Shown here piece by piece: positions 32,040 through 44,278 of a stretch of 64,000 nt of DNA. The stretch comes from Cristatella mucedo. Taxonomy: Eukaryota; Bryozoa; Phylactolaemata; Cristatellidae. Positions within the stretch are counted from its first letter, which is position 1. Every line of letters starts with the position of its first letter. A model generated the notes under the pieces. The model worked only from the letters and a program-made list of their open reading frames with translations. It made no database searches and had not been told where the DNA came from. The translations under genes and the position numbers were made by a program. The DNA lies in the NCBI GenBank assembly GCA_009760855.2, contig WPIO01000133.1, forward strand, positions 398,501 to 462,500, read 5' to 3'.

Positions 32040-32850
32040 TTTCCCGAAAAAATGAGTATAATAAGAATAATAGTAATAATAAAAATAACAACAGCACATT
32101 TGCATAGCCCCCTCTGAGATCTTCATCTCGTTCTAGGCACTTTGCATTTGCTGCAAATGAAGCACAATTGAATGGTTAGTGGTAGCATGCTCGATGACAA
32201 CAGGCATAAGATGCTTAGAGAAAACATGCACAAGATCAGCATACAACTATGGCTAGTGGCTGCATGCACTGTGTCAGCACGCATGACCACAAAAGGACAA
32301 ATCACAAGCAACCACTAAATGCTGTGTTAAACAGACGCGTTTTAGCTTCTTTTTTTAAATGCCAAGTTAGTCGATGACGTGATCTCAGTAGGAAGTGAGT
32401 TCCAGGCTTTGTGAGCACGCGAACGTAAGGCACGGTCTGCAAAGGATTTGAGGTTCGTATGAGGTGCAGGTACACGATTAGATTAAGAAAAGCGAGTGAT
32501 ATGATGCTTAGCCTGGCTGGGGATTAGATCCGATAGGTAAGCTGCAGTCAAAGAATGAAGCGACTTAAAAGTGAGTGACAGAAATTTGAAGTCTTTTGTT
32601 GTGGGCTTGTTGCTTGACTGGAAGCCAGTACAGGATGTGCAGGCTGGAGAGAAGCGGTGTGGTGTGTCAGCTACGACGCTCGCGACAGAGACAAGCCTAG
32701 CTACAGAGTTTTGCACCAGCTGTAGGCGCCTGATTGCACAGGCCAGTAGACCAGCAAGCAGTGAGTTACAAAAGTAGAGACGGGATGTCAAAAATGCATG
32801 GACCACTTTGGGTGCAGATCTCTGCCTGACCAAGCCCGAATTTCAGCAGG
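32040..32850 (-). mobile_element. L2-B12: 5'-truncated, moderately diverged L2-B LINE
   Basis: AATAATAA-rich tail, damaged hairpin (CCCTCTGAGATCTTCATC), 3' UTR and C-terminal coding region. The frame 32833-32483 shows KVVHAFLTSRLYFCNSLL and RLQLVQNSVARLV. Frameshifts follow. The fragment of the LINE ends near 32850. Confidence 0.75.
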
Positions 32851-33910
32851 TATGTAGCCCTTTCTCCTCCGCTGCCTCGAGCGGCTCCTAGCGGTGAAGC
32901 CTAAACGTGCACTCAAAGCTCAATGTTCTGGGTGTAGTGGGCCTTTAGTGCCAACACTCTCCTTCGCTCTCGCACTAAAGAAGTCAAAGCCGGACGATTT
33001 GTGAATTAGGAGGTCAGATGAGGATGTCAGGAGTGAGAAGGACTCTGCAAAAGACTGCTGAAAATTTAGGACCAGAATCTCCAGCAGCAGCAGAAATAAG
33101 AACACCGGGAGCTTGCTCCGAAGTACAGTTAAATACACGCTAAACATAATCACTAGCATAGTCGAGAGAAGGAAAACCTAAGGCAGCAAACTTATTTTCA
33201 CAAGAGGATCATTATTCTGGAACTGCGTGTGCGACCTTAAAGCTCCGAGGCTCTCGCTTGCGATGCACAATAAATGAACGTATTATTTCAGCTTCATCCG
33301 TGTTGTTAATGTGCATGGTCACCTTGTTGTGGTCAGCAGCAATGCTCCCAGCAAAGCGGGGCCGAGATCCCATCCCCGGATGCTGTTGATTGCTCTCGCC
33401 CTCCTTCGTGCTTTGGAACAGGTCCTGCGATTTGTGTGCTGACATTGGGACGTTGATTTCCTGTGTGCCAGGATCTGATTTTTAGTGTCGCAAAGACAGC
33501 AGTGAGCCAACATCACCTCCCTTGACAGGGATCTGAGGACCCTCTCCCAGAGGCTATTCAGAACCACCATCCCCCTCACAGCAGGACTATCCCGCCTCGC
33601 GGACCGCACCGCCACACGTCTTCTGGACTGTGTGATGCCTATCTTCGTATGCCACCAAGTAACTTCTCAATGCCAGGTAGGAATAGGACAATAGGACAAA
33701 TTGACAATTTTCGCAGCAATAGGAAAAAGTTACTAGAAAAAAGATCTACTACAACAAGGTGTTACAGCTGGACACTCCCCACAGTCGTTTCCAAACAGTT
33801 GTACAGGAGAAATCTAAAAAGTAGTCTATGACTTCATTTTTTACAGGAACTAACCGGAGGCCTAATACTATTAGTATGCATTTCATGATTTAAACTATTA
33901 TTTATTGCAG
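32851..33910. other. Mostly unassigned; two weak open frames
   Basis: A minus frame at 33159-32920 begins with ATG and a long hydrophobic run (LPVFLFLLLLEILVL) ending in a plausible signal-cleavage site (SFA/ES), 79 codons. A plus stretch at ~33506-33700 stays open with DLRTLSQRLFRTT and GLSRLADRTATRLLDC. Neither matches a family I know and no splice structure is secure. Confidence 0.25.
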
Positions 33911-34239
33911 ATTATAAAATAGTACAGCAAATTTTGCAGAAAAATATCCACTTTTTTGTTGCCTTACTAGTGGAAATTGTGTGTCTGGCGTTAATCACCA
34001 TGGCCACGAGTCAATCTGATAATGAAATAAGTACTGCTACTTTAAGCCAGCTAATGTCGAAGAGGCAGATATCTCCTTACGGATTATCTCCGAGATCATC
34101 TCAAAGATTAGGCGCTACTGCAGGCGATATCGCTCCAGTTTATCCTAGCCGAAAACTGTCCGCTCGCTTTTACGGGCCGACAATCGGCAGGCGACCACCA
34201 ACGGAGAGTGCGAAGGTCATTTCCTGCGCTCAGCGATAG
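33911..34239 (+). CDS. Possible secreted/peptide-precursor exon, uncertain
   Basis: An acceptor-like TTTATTGCAG ends at 33910, and the frame is open from there to TAG at 34237-34239. It passes a hydrophobic segment (FFVALLVEIVCLALI) and then ACCATGG at 33997-34003, an ideal Kozak start. The downstream part contains KR (dibasic) followed by QISPYGLSPRSSQR, and later FYGPTIGRR, a Gly-Arg-Arg pattern that in peptide precursors marks cleavage and amidation. If the ATG at 34000 is the start, the product is 79 residues without a signal peptide. If an upstream exon supplies the start, the hydrophobic run could be a signal sequence. No known peptide family is recognised. Confidence 0.25.
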
Positions 34240-34316
34240 CGTCCTCTGGAGCCGTGGCCGTCGCTAAAACCAAAACGGCGGAAAACCATCGGCTCGATAG
34301 TGCAGGGATCAATACA

Positions 34317-34374
34317 CGACGCGGCCTCGGGTCGATCGGCTCTATCGACGCGGTCTCGGGTCGATCGGCTCTAT
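34317..34374. repeat. 29-base tandem duplication
   Basis: Units 34317-34345 and 34346-34374 are identical except one base (GCGGCCTCGG versus GCGGTCTCGG). Confidence 0.9.
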
Positions 34375-34504
34375 CGAATCTGGCATGACAGAGCTATTCG
34401 CTTTAGCGCCCCTCCTGGTACCGCCCTACCGCCAACGCTGCTCGCGGTGATCGAATAACGCGACCGGCTCTTTCCGAGCAAACGGGGTTAGTAGATAGTC
34501 AGAG

Positions 34505-34772
34505 TAGTGTAATGCATTTCCGTCTGTAACTCCACAAAGTCACAAAGACCACGTGGGCGTTACGCAGGAGAGTCTTGTATAGCGCACTCACAGCCTAAGC
34601 GGCTTTCGGTACGCATTCGCTAGCCAACAGACTTCGTCTCACGCAACAAAGAGAAAGTGGGAAGCATAGCAGAGTCAGGAGAGCAGTTGAGGTAGTGAGT
34701 AGCATGGAAGTAGCAGCTCAGGACCGCTGAAAAAGATGTGCCATAGTCGGCAGTTAGAGAGTAGTTGTCAGT
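34505..34772 (-). mobile_element. L2-A11: short 5'-truncated L2-A LINE
   Basis: Tail (GCATTTCCGTCTG), 3' UTR and the last ~65 codons of the ORF, ending 5' at the codons for the YSPTADY motif. Confidence 0.8.
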
Positions 34773-35784
34773 AGATATTATGAAGTTCTTCCGGACGTTC
34801 TTTAATGTCTACTTGAAGAAGGATTCATTGTGAGAAAGACGACCAAGTCGCTTTATTGAATCGGCAGTCCACTTAGGAACCGTACTGGGGATGTACTCAA
34901 AAGTCTCCTGCTGGTAACTTACATTTCGCTGCTTATCCGTGAAAATTTGTGTGGCGTCTTGATAGATAAAGCAACCGACATTCCTCCTTAACCTCGTCAA
35001 ACCCAGGACGAAGCTCATTATTAGCATTAGCAAACGCTCAGAAACCTGTGCCATTCCTCAGTGTCAGGTATAATTGGCATATAAATTAAGCTCAGTTTTC
35101 AAGACTTGACGTGACATTTTAATGTGCAGCGTTAGGCTTAATTAATTCAAGCGATATTATTGCAATGCTCCTTTCATCTCGTTTTGTCAATCGTGACTTT
35201 GCCAGCGCGGTTATGTCAGCGTATGGTTATGATGTTCTGACTTTATTGTTGCGGTTTTGTCGGCGCGCATTTGTCTTTCATGAATTCTTCGGGTCACGAT
35301 GTTTTGAGGACTTGCCCATTTACCCTCATGGACGAGACGGGAGACTGAGCTTTGCTTATTGGACCGGCAATAAGCTGCTAAACTCCGCAAACGTATACTC
35401 TCACTCATCAGACGTAGTCGGCGGCGTTTATCAATTCTCCCCCTGACGCTGGCTCTCGCTGCCGTACATCTCCAGCGTGAACCGTGCTGTGCCACCTCAA
35501 AAAACAAGCTAATCTAAGATGCGCAGGTTTACGTATACGAATTCTCACCACGATACAGCCAGCGATATCTAAATAATTAACTCGCCGTCTTGTAGGTCCA
35601 TACCGTATGATGTTTGGTCATTATTAGACCTCATGTTGTAACTTTACTCTGCAGCTCCCTCGATTTTGAGGCTTCCGCTTCCACCCGACTCTTGAGAGAA
35701 TTGTCTATCTTCACTGGGTTATGTAAAAATTATGGTCATAACTTTCGCAACTTTTGCGATTTTGAGCGAGTGTCGCTCTAAACT
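34773..35784. other. Unassigned stretch
   Basis: An ATG frame at 35054-34809 (minus, 81 codons, hydrophobic N-terminus MLIMSFVLGL) and one at 35165-35446 (plus, 93 codons) have no motif I recognise. Neither has supporting splice or polyadenylation context. Confidence 0.25.
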
Positions 35785-35895
35785 TACATACCACTAACCA
35801 TTCTATCGTGCTTCCTTTGCCGAAAATGTAAAGCGCTTAGAAAGAGCCGAGTTCTCTGAGGGCACTTTACCAAGTGTATTATTACAATTTTATTG
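35785..35895 (+). mobile_element. L2-B13: short L2-B 3' end
   Basis: CTAACCATTCTATCGTGC, GAAAATGTAAAGCGCTTAG and the other hairpin arm GAGGGCACTTTACC, followed by TATTATTAC. The last ~75 bases of the 3' UTR only. Confidence 0.8.
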
Positions 35896-36989
35896 TAGGC
35901 AGGCATTTAAGGCTACAGTACAATCTGGGCTAGAAACGTGAACACCCAGCGAGACTGTAGCTCCCCGAAGTCTGACGCCCAAGCGCAAGAAAGATGGCCG
36001 CTGATGTGTCCCTCTCTCTTCAGCATCAGCTGAAGAAGCAGCCACGCGTGCAGCAAGGCCGTCGGCATGGGGGTGCTCCAGAATAGTCAGCCCAACGCGT
36101 CGCAGACAGACTCTTACTGTGCCACGGCCAGTGCCTGCAGGCCGTGAGCCGATCGCCCAAGGTCATGGGCACACGAGTGCTCTGGAGCTCAACTTCAGTC
36201 ACTGTCAAGGTCACGGGGCCAATGTAGAGGGCTCGAGCTCTGCGGCATGTGGCGAAGAGTCGGAATAGAGATCAAGTTCTTTTGTAGCTCCATACAAATG
36301 AAGTGCGTACTTTTTTTTAATGATTCCCCCATGCTTTTCCAGTGCCGCCATCCCTCGCCGTGCCTCCTACAAGGTCATAAGCTAGCCCTCGATAGCTCTG
36401 CCCTGGCAAACAACTCAATGACCTTTTTGCTGCGGATTGTTGCCGAATCGATAGAGCTATTCGGCCGCATGTGTAAGTTAAACTTTGTAACTCGTTGGTA
36501 GTGCTACGATCGGATCTTGCCGCCTCAACCGAACAAAGTCCTTCGGCGAAATCGCAGTTCACCTAAAGTTCGTTAGTCTTTGCAGACAAAGACCAATAAG
36601 ACGGAGAAGCTTGAGACATAAAATTTAAAGCAACTGGGTCGTTGTATTAACAGGACAGCGCAAAAGCACATTGACAATCACAGTGCATAAGTGTGATCCA
36701 GAGCTTTTTGAACAGGTAATGAATGCATCCTTTTAATTATGAGCTTCATTTACCGTTGTCGCAGAAGGGTAAAATGTGTTCAGCACTTTTCACGCTCAGA
36801 AAGTCCTTTTATACTTCGTAAGCTGTATGTAGCGACATATAAATTTTCTGATACTGATATTTCAGGAATCGCTTCAGCATGAATATGTCAATATTTAGCG
36901 GGCTTAGCAGGATGATAATTCTCTGTTTGGTTTATTATCACGGCCCACCTCGGCTTTACTTTAAGGAGGAAGCAAAAATGTTTAACGCA
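35896..36989. other. Unassigned stretch
   Basis: A minus frame around 36120-35900 is open (containing RRVGLTILEHPH and FLRLGVRLRGATVSL) but unrecognised. Nothing else stands out. Confidence 0.25.
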
Positions 36990-38300
36990 TCTTCTCGACT
37001 TCTGTAATTCACTACTTGCAGGTCCACCCGCCTAGGAAATATTGCATACATTAATTCTAAATAGAAAATGTCACAGGTTCCATTACCTTCAGGACAGTTT
37101 TGAGAGCGTCATAATCCAACTTCTTATCATTTCTAGTGCCCGGAATTCGGTTTTGAGTCTCGGGGATGGCGATTTCTGTCTATACTAACTACGCATTTAG
37201 TGTTGGGATGGAGTTCCAGCTCGTCTTCACGTCAAGATGCCGTTAAATATCTCTTCCGAACTCAGCTTTTACAGTGGATTGAAAGTAATTATTTCAAACA
37301 GTTGATTTTTTATTAGTTTGATAAGCATGTGTGATTTTCGTGAGCAGTTTGTGGTAACCGACGTCTCCTTCTAATGTATCATCGCTGATAGCTTCCAAGT
37401 TCGTACCTGCTTCAAAATTGTCCATTTCATCAATATCATCACTATCCCGGTTAAATCGTGAATCTCAGTACTCTTCTTGTACACTGTGTCACATACTCCA
37501 CGGTGCAGACTAGGGTTTGTGCTAAACTGTTCGATGACATCAACATGACTAATGCATTTCTTATTTACCGCAGCGCCGTGCTGAATAGAAACCATCAAAT
37601 CCCTCTCCATTGATCTTCAAAAACGCTCAAATGCTGTTTAGTTGATTCTACCATATCGAGAGCAGTGCACGATCAATTATGTGAACAAGACCTGTCTCTA
37701 TATATGTTTACTTCGAAGAATCTACGTGCTCTCACGGTTGTGCATTCGTCCGCAGTCATGCTAAACTGTAATCCTCTCCCAAATTTTCCCTTGATATCGG
37801 CAATCGTTTTTTTCTTCGTCATAGTCATGCACCAGCTTCATCGCATCGCGTTTACTCAGTGGATGTCGGAATCGATCCCGTGAGATTGATGGCCTTATAT
37901 ACTTGCTCCTTTTTGTATAAATCTATACCTTCAACTGGCTTCTGTAGCATATTTCCACCAGCATATACGTGATGACATCAGAATTTGAGTAATGTACATC
38001 TGCACGTCATCTAAGTGTCCTGTTAAAAAGTTACCTCTCATTAGACTACCACTTCAGCTTCAAGTTAGAGAGTCTGCTTAATTTCAGCTAAGTAAATTGC
38101 AATAAGTCGTCAAAGTGTATACCAAATTGTTTGACATCCCATTTCAACTTCTGCAATTCACAACTTGCATGTTCACCCGCCTATGAAATATGGCCCATGC
38201 AAGGGAAGTGTAAAACTTTGCATCTAGATTTGACTGCCAGAATCGTCCCAGGTGCCACATTACACCACTTTTAATCGAGTGGGTCCCCATCAATACAGTT
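36990..38300 (+). mobile_element. L2-B14: two scraps of decayed L2-B sequence in unassigned DNA
   Basis: CATCTTCTCGACTTCTGTAATTCACTACTTGCAGG at 36987-37022 (partly quoted as CTTCTGTAATTCACTAC) and a longer collinear stretch at ~38100-38290 match the L2-B block SRLDFCNSLL through CHITPLL. The second includes ACATCCC, TTCTGCAATTCAC and GTGCCACATTACACCAC. Between 37100 and 38090 no gene is recognised. Both scraps lack hairpin and tail. Confidence 0.4.
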
Positions 38301-38327
38301 CTGCGTCCTCATCAGGCGCATCTATTG

Positions 38328-38897
38328 CAAGTTATCTTCCGTAAGTCTAGGCCAGTAAAGGGACGTAGTTATCAGCAGTGCCCGGTATGAGCCTGACGCA
38401 CCAATTATTCTCTTACAATAACTTTTCTTGGCTGAATCTTTTCGTGGAAATGCAGTTAGCGGAACAAACAGTTTCATGATTTCGGTGACGATCCGGGCAA
38501 CTTCGAGAGTTTTCGCAAGCACAGATTTGGCAAAACCTACTGACGTTGGTTCAATCAATTGGAGCTTTCTGGCCGACTACAAGGATCAATATTCACTCAC
38601 ATGACCATGACTAATTTAATAGTTTTGTAAGAGCTATGACCTATGGCCTCGTCTGCAGTCGCTTTAGTAAACTTGTTTATACAACTGTGTATTCTGTGGC
38701 AGGTTATCTGCCATTAGTCGTTGCCAAATAGGGAGTGTAGAGTTGTCGCCAGTGCCCTGCATTTGCCAGCAACATCCTTTCTCTTACTGCAAATATGCTC
38801 CTCTGATGCTATTATTGGCCGTGCGATTGGCCGAACAAAAAAGTTCAATGAATTCGGTAGTCACTCGGGCATCTTGCGAGCGTTTTCGTATACCGCA
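38328..38897 (+). repeat. Diverged ~200-base direct repeat
   Basis: The segment 38328-38525 (TTATCTTCCGTAAGTCTAGG to GAGAGTTTTCG) aligns by eye with 38700-38897 (TTATCTGCCATTAGTCG to GAGCGTTTTCG). Shared blocks include CAGTGCCC, TTCTCTTAC, GAACAAA and CGGGCA/CTT. Neither unit matches the LINE or SINE families. Confidence 0.5.
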
Positions 38898-39009
38898 GCA
38901 TATGCTTGACGCCCGTAGCCCTCATTCACTTTTGAATAGAGGAATTCACGCTTATGGTACGGGTTTGTTAAACCACGGAAATCTGGTGCAGCCACTGATA
39001 AACTGACTG

Positions 39010-40105
39010 CTCGCTTTACAGATATTTAACCCTGGATGTTGGAAAATTGTTTTAAACTCAACGGCGATAGATTAATGCTGCGAAACTTATGACCTATCAA
39101 GCTCGGGGCTGGACTAGACGACGTTGCTCTTCTAATATGGCATGCTTTTGAATGACCGTCACCGTGTGCTCGAAAGTTCATGTGTCATCTATGAGAGCTG
39201 CCTGATTTGGAAAGCTTCGTTAAGAAGACTGCTGCCACAGCTAGCCATCACGTCCGATCTCCGTCTAAGATTACGAAATGTCTTCCACGGAGGTTTTCAA
39301 AAAATAAGTAGCTCCTTAGTTCTGTCACGGCTAGATTATTTCTTTTGGCTGGGCAACCGATAGCAGACAGTTAGCCACACTGCAAATGGCTATGAATATG
39401 GCTGCAAAGCTAGTTGGAAAATCTTAGAAGTTTGACCGTGCGTGTCCTTTGCTAAAAGTGCTAGGACGGCTGCCGGTTGATCAGCAGATACAGAGCAAAT
39501 TGTGTACGCTCACCCATAAGACCCCACCATGGCTTGGCTCAATGCCTAGCTGAACTGCCGCACCAGTTCCAGCTTCCTCATGTGCTCAGGTCCTGTATCT
39601 ACAATATCAGGTATCTACAATACATATAATAAGAATATAATGATAGTAATAATATAATATGAATATAATATAACATAATATAATGTATTACAATATAATA
39701 TAAGAAGAATATAATAATAGTAATATTATAAGAATATAAATAAAATAAATCAGGTATCTACAACAAAACGGCTGTTTCGTTCCTTCGCACGATGACCGCT
39801 GGCTACACCCACTAGCTTCCACAATTCATGCATTGCGAGATATTCTTTCCTGCTGTCGACTGTGACACGTCCTTTCAAACCGTCATGGGCTGCTACTTCC
39901 ATGTTACTCACTACCTCAACTGCTCTCCTGACTTAGCTATGCTGCTCATTATCTCTTCGTTGCGTGGGATGACTTTCGCTGGCTACAGACTGTATACCGG
40001 AAGCCGCTTAGGCTTCGAGTGAGCTATGCAAAACTCTCCTTCGTAGCACCCACGTGACGTCTTCGTGGCTCTGTGGATTTAGTGATGAAGATACGTTGCT
40101 CTACA
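39010..40105 (+). mobile_element. L2-A12: old L2-A LINE with an AT-rich expansion
   Basis: Collinear matches from the RT region after YADD (TGGATGTTGGAAAATTG, the CTCAACGGCGATA block) to the end (AAAACTCTCC, then GATGAAGATACG). All frames are broken; the longest open piece is 39828-40022 with LNCSPDLAML. It is much more diverged than the other L2-A copies. A 140-base AT-rich block (39606-39763) interrupts it. Confidence 0.7.
39606..39763. repeat. AT-rich repeat block bounded by a 15-base direct repeat
   Basis: ATCAGGTATCTACAA occurs at 39606-39620 and 39749-39763. Between them is an irregular (AATATAAT)-type array. In the parent L2-A sequence this position should read GTGTGGACAATAAA without an insert. 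Confidence 0.75.
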
Positions 40106-40128
40106 CTACTATTACAAATATTACTAGA

Positions 40129-40130
<2 letters not shown>

Positions 40131-40166
<36 letters not shown>
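40131..40166. repeat. (TA)n microsatellite
   Basis: About 17 TA units directly downstream of L2-A12, followed by diverged TATACTCGATATAC repeats to ~40225. Confidence 0.9.
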
Positions 40167-40168
<2 letters not shown>

Positions 40169-40225
40169 CTGTATATACTTGACTATACTCGATATACATA
40201 TACTCGATATACTATACACTACACT

Positions 40226-41530
40226 ATACTGCTGATATACTAAACCTTAATTAGATGAAATTAATGAAAAGCTTTAATTTAACGTGAATATCGCAGCCAC
40301 GCAGCCCCGGTGACGCTCAGTCCGGTAAGGGACATTTTGGCGTGCTAGATCGGCCTTACTACGAATGCCGAAATCTGATTCGCCGTTCCTATATTGCAGG
40401 GTAGAAGAAGCGGCCGACGTCACAATCCGCAGTAAACCGGTATAATAGTTTCTGTCATTTACTTGACAGACAGACCTGAGTTGTGGTTACGGCGTAAGGC
40501 ACAAGCTGAACGCCTGCAGCCCTCTATCGCTGTTAGGTAGACTTTGCTCGGCTTTTGATCTGAACTGGTTATCTTCTTGGGGTATGGACGCGCTAAGACA
40601 TTGGTGAGAGCAAAACAAGCCTCATCGTCACTGGTAATCGTTATTCGTGTTTTCTGAATTGTAAATGCCAGGAACCACTAATTAAGCGACAATCTAAGGC
40701 CGAGGCTGCAGTAAAGGCACGAGATAGAGTCGGTTTTGATTTTAGATTTTGCGTTGGACTCAATGCTATTCAGCATTTCTACGAGGTTCAGGCTTCACCT
40801 GTTTTTTTCGTCGGGTGACGGCTGAGACAGTCGCCGTTTCGAGCGCTATGTCAGCAGCTTTGTTCTCTACTAATGCGGTGGCCCCCACGCTATTTTTGAA
40901 ACAGGGCTCATTTGTGCTGCCTTGTTCCTTTATTTTCAGCGTACCTGTGGTTATCGGCGTAGCACTTACAAGTCCCTCGCTCTTAGGCCCTTAATATGGC
41001 TGGTATCAGTAGACTCTGGGTAAACACCTAGTAACCCTCCAATACCAGTCTCTTTTCGAACAAAGTACGTTAGCACACAAGTGTCTATGGCTTGGTGAAA
41101 GTGCACAATTCACCCTTTGACGCTCCTGTTCAGCATGTTAACCCATTCGTCTATACAACCTTTTCAAAGGCTGAACGTAATCACCAACCATTACGTTGTC
41201 GCCATCAACTGAACTGTCTAAATCGCTGCCTTACGAAATATTAGTCCACGTAAAATGACCGGGCCTGTGGTAATGCAACGAGCAATTAGCATGCACCATT
41301 TTAAGTCTCGCCTGCGATGAAGAGTGGATGCGAAAAGTCACATCTGCAAGCAAACTGTCAACATCATATCGACCATCGCAAGTGCTCAGCACCTTGATTG
41401 AGATTTCCATATTTCCTCGACAGTTGTTAAGCTACACCATCTCACCAAGTTGCCATTGAACATGACGGGCTTTTTGATGAGCTCGAATAATACTGCTGAA
41501 TGCTGCGCATGAGCCTCGGCTTATCGTGTA
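40226..41530. other. Unassigned stretch
   Basis: No recognised gene; a frame at 40749-40994 is open but begins without ATG and has no motif. Confidence 0.3.
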
Positions 41531-42213
41531 TGTAGTTATGTATGTATCTCTGTCTGTGACTCCACAAAGTCATTAAGACCACGTGGATGTTACGCAGCAG
41601 AGTTTTGTATAGCTCACTCACAGCCTAAGCGTCTTTCGGTACGCATTCGGTAGCCACCAGACTTCGTTTCACGCAACGAAGAGAAAGTGGGAAGCATGGC
41701 AGAGTCTGGAGAGCAGTTCAGGTAGTGAGTAGCATAGAAGTAGCAGCTCAGGACCGCTGAAAAGGATGTGCAATAGTCGGCAGTAGGAGAGTAGTTGTCG
41801 TTTCGTAAGAATTGTGGAAGCGAGTTCCACAGTCTAGAACCTGCAGAGCTAAAGCTTCTGTCGCCAACTGTCTTTAGGCGGAGGAATGGGACAGCTAATT
41901 TATTGTCCACACAGGACCTGAGGGCGCGAACAGGCTGAAACGGATGCAGCAGTTCAGCTAGGTACGAAGGAGCCAAGCCGTGGCGGGCCTTGTGGGTCAG
42001 CGTAAAAACTTTGCACTGTATCCTTTGCTCAACCAGCAATCATTCTAGCTCTTTCAGCAAAGGGACACGTGCTCAAACCGCTGGGACTTAAAGCCTAGCC
42101 TTGCAGCCATATTCATAGTCCGCTGTAGTGGCATCATAGCTTTCTTTGGCAGCCCAGCCAAAGGGAATTACAATAATCAAGCCGAGACAGAATAAAAGAG
42201 CTAGTTAAATTTT

Positions 42214-42714
42214 TTACAAGCCACTGTGGGAGACAGCTCCTAATCTTGGATAGGGATCGGATGTGATGGCTAGCTGTAGAGGCAGTCTTCTGAATGCAGC
42301 TTTTGAAATTGAGGAGCTGTCGAACACGACACCTAAATTTCGAGCAAGTGGTGAAGGTCGCAAACTAGCATCACCTATTAAAAGACCAAAGCCATTTAAT
42401 CCGGCCACACGCTTATGGTGTCCTATGAGCAGCAGTTTGATTTTATCATCATTTAATTTCAAGAAGTTTTCCAACATCCAGGATTGAATATCGGCAAGGC
42501 AAGCATTCAGTTTCTCAGTTGCTGCAGCAGATTCCGACGGTTTGATTGACAAATACAATTGAGTATCGTCAGCACAGAAGTGATATCCTATTCCATGTGC
42601 CTTAATCACTTTTCCCAGAGGCTGTGTATAGATGGAGAACAGCAAGGTACTCAGTACATACCCTTGAAGGACTCTACGTGTGACCCTTCTCGTGTCTGAG
42701 ACCTGACCCCCCAC
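42214..42714 (-). pseudogene. L2-A13 reverse transcriptase, palm region
   Basis: Shows [18 protein letters not shown] and [13 protein letters not shown] (motif C with Cys replacing the aromatic residue but both Asp kept), then [11 protein letters not shown] and LGVVFDSS. Motif B is damaged (VLQGYVLSTLL instead of [11 protein letters not shown]), which would impair activity. The fingers region lies upstream in frame 43276-43016 (RPVSLLPFF). Confidence 0.82.
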
Positions 42715-43277
42715 ACGACACGGATTGAACGCGATCTGCCGAGTGTGATTTAAACCACGCCAGATCTTCGTCTGCCAGACCGATCGTTGTTCTCAATCGT
42801 TCAAGCAGAACTTCGTGATCACTGGTGTCGAAGGCAGCAGACAGATCTAGCAGAGGTAGGGCAGTGACATTCCCCCGTCGTTGCCATGTAGAATGTCATT
42901 GTTAACACGGAGGAGAGCAGTTTCAGTAGAGTGCTGCCTCTTGAAAACTGATTGAAATGTTTCTGACATTCCGTTATTTTCAATATGTTCAACTAGCTGC
43001 TTAGCAACAATTTTTTCAAGAATCTTTGAAAAAGAATGGAAGAAGGGAAACTGGTCGATAGTTTGCTAGGATCTCTGTGTCTAATCCTGGCTTTTTAAGA
43101 ATAGGTCTAACGATTGCCGATTTGAAGGACTTGGTGATGACCCCTTTTCCCAAAGAAGCATTAAAAATGTTGGTTATGGCAGAGCTAAGTTGGTCTGCCA
43201 GTGAAGACCGCAGAGATGAAGGTATAGGGTCTTCAGGAGACAAGCTCTTTTTGCTAGACCTTAATAAGGCAGCCACA

Positions 43278-44246
43278 TCACATACAGAAACATCGGAGAA
43301 CCAACTTAAGGAAGGTCACAGGTTGAGGAACGGCGATTGCTTTGGTTGGAGGGGGCGTAATGGAGGCACGAATGTGCACAATTTGTTCAGTAAAGAAGGC
43401 TGAAAACCTTTCGGCTGAGCCCTTAATATCTAAAGAGTCAGACCTCACAGCATCGGCCAGTAAATGGTTTACTGTCTTATAAATCTGTTTAGTGTCCGAC
43501 TGGCAGGAATTCAGCTTTCTAATGAAAAAAGAAGCCCTGGTTTTTGTAAGCATTCGGTTGTACACTCGAAGGAAGTCTTTGAAATTGACTAGATCTGCCT
43601 CAGACCCCGATTTCTTGAAACGACGTTCCAGCCTGCGCTTAACCCGGCGCATCTTAAGGAGTTTTTCTGTAAATCGAAAGGAATCCCCACGACTTTGAAC
43701 ACGGATAGAGCGAACGGGAGCATGCTTGCCAAGAGCACCCCTGAATGTCATGTTCATCACATTAATGAAGGTATCGAGGCTGCCGATCGAGTCTGAATGC
43801 AGATCAAGAAGACCTGCATCCCAAACAGATTTCAAAAACTTGTCCATGTCAATGCTTTGTAAGTTACGTCGTTTGGCGAATTCGACATTGCCCTGTATGT
43901 TTGAGGGAGCAGGAACAGTAAACGAGACCAAACAATGATCTGAGGGGGTCAGTGGGCACACCACAAGGTCAGGTGGGAGGACATCCTTAGTGATCACGAG
44001 ATCTAGAATGTAGCCATTGACGTGGGTGCCATGATTAACGTGATGGGCCGAACCAAAATTCTCCAGACAGTCAAGAAATGAGCGGACCTGGCTGTCGCTA
44101 GGGTTGTCAACGTGAATATGGAAGTCTCCTACAATTAGTAACGGCCTGTCACACACAAATATTTTAGGGAGGAACTCTGAGAACTCCTCTATAAGCAAGT
44201 TTAGACCGCCAGAAGGAGGCAGGTATATTAAAACAGTGAGAGGCAT
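43278..44246 (-). pseudogene. L2-A13 endonuclease and linker, 322-codon open frame
   Basis: Contains LLIVGDFHIHVDNPSD, then NGYILDLVITKDVLPPD and the catalytic TPSDHCLVSFTVP with SDH intact. The Asn of GDFNIH is His. The linker follows with MDKFLKSVWDAGLLD, LLKMRRVKRRLERRF (very basic) and FIRKLNSCQSDTKQIYKTVNHLLA. The N-terminal third of the endonuclease, with the Glu of LTETW, is missing because of 5' truncation. Confidence 0.85.
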
Positions 44247-44278
44247 TGTCTTTGCTGAAGACCTGATAGCAACCGATC

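Larger units (their letters stand above)
41533..44278 (-). mobile_element. L2-A13: long L2-A LINE, 5'-truncated in the endonuclease
   Basis: The best reference copy of the family: 3' tail (ATGTATCTCTGTC), C-terminal domain (42039-41614), RT (42714-42214 and 43276-43016), linker and endonuclease (44246-43278, 322 codons open). The 5' end is lost where the codons before MPLTVLIYLPPSGG should continue; the upstream neighbour is unrelated. Frameshifts between the open pieces inactivate it. Confidence 0.88.
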
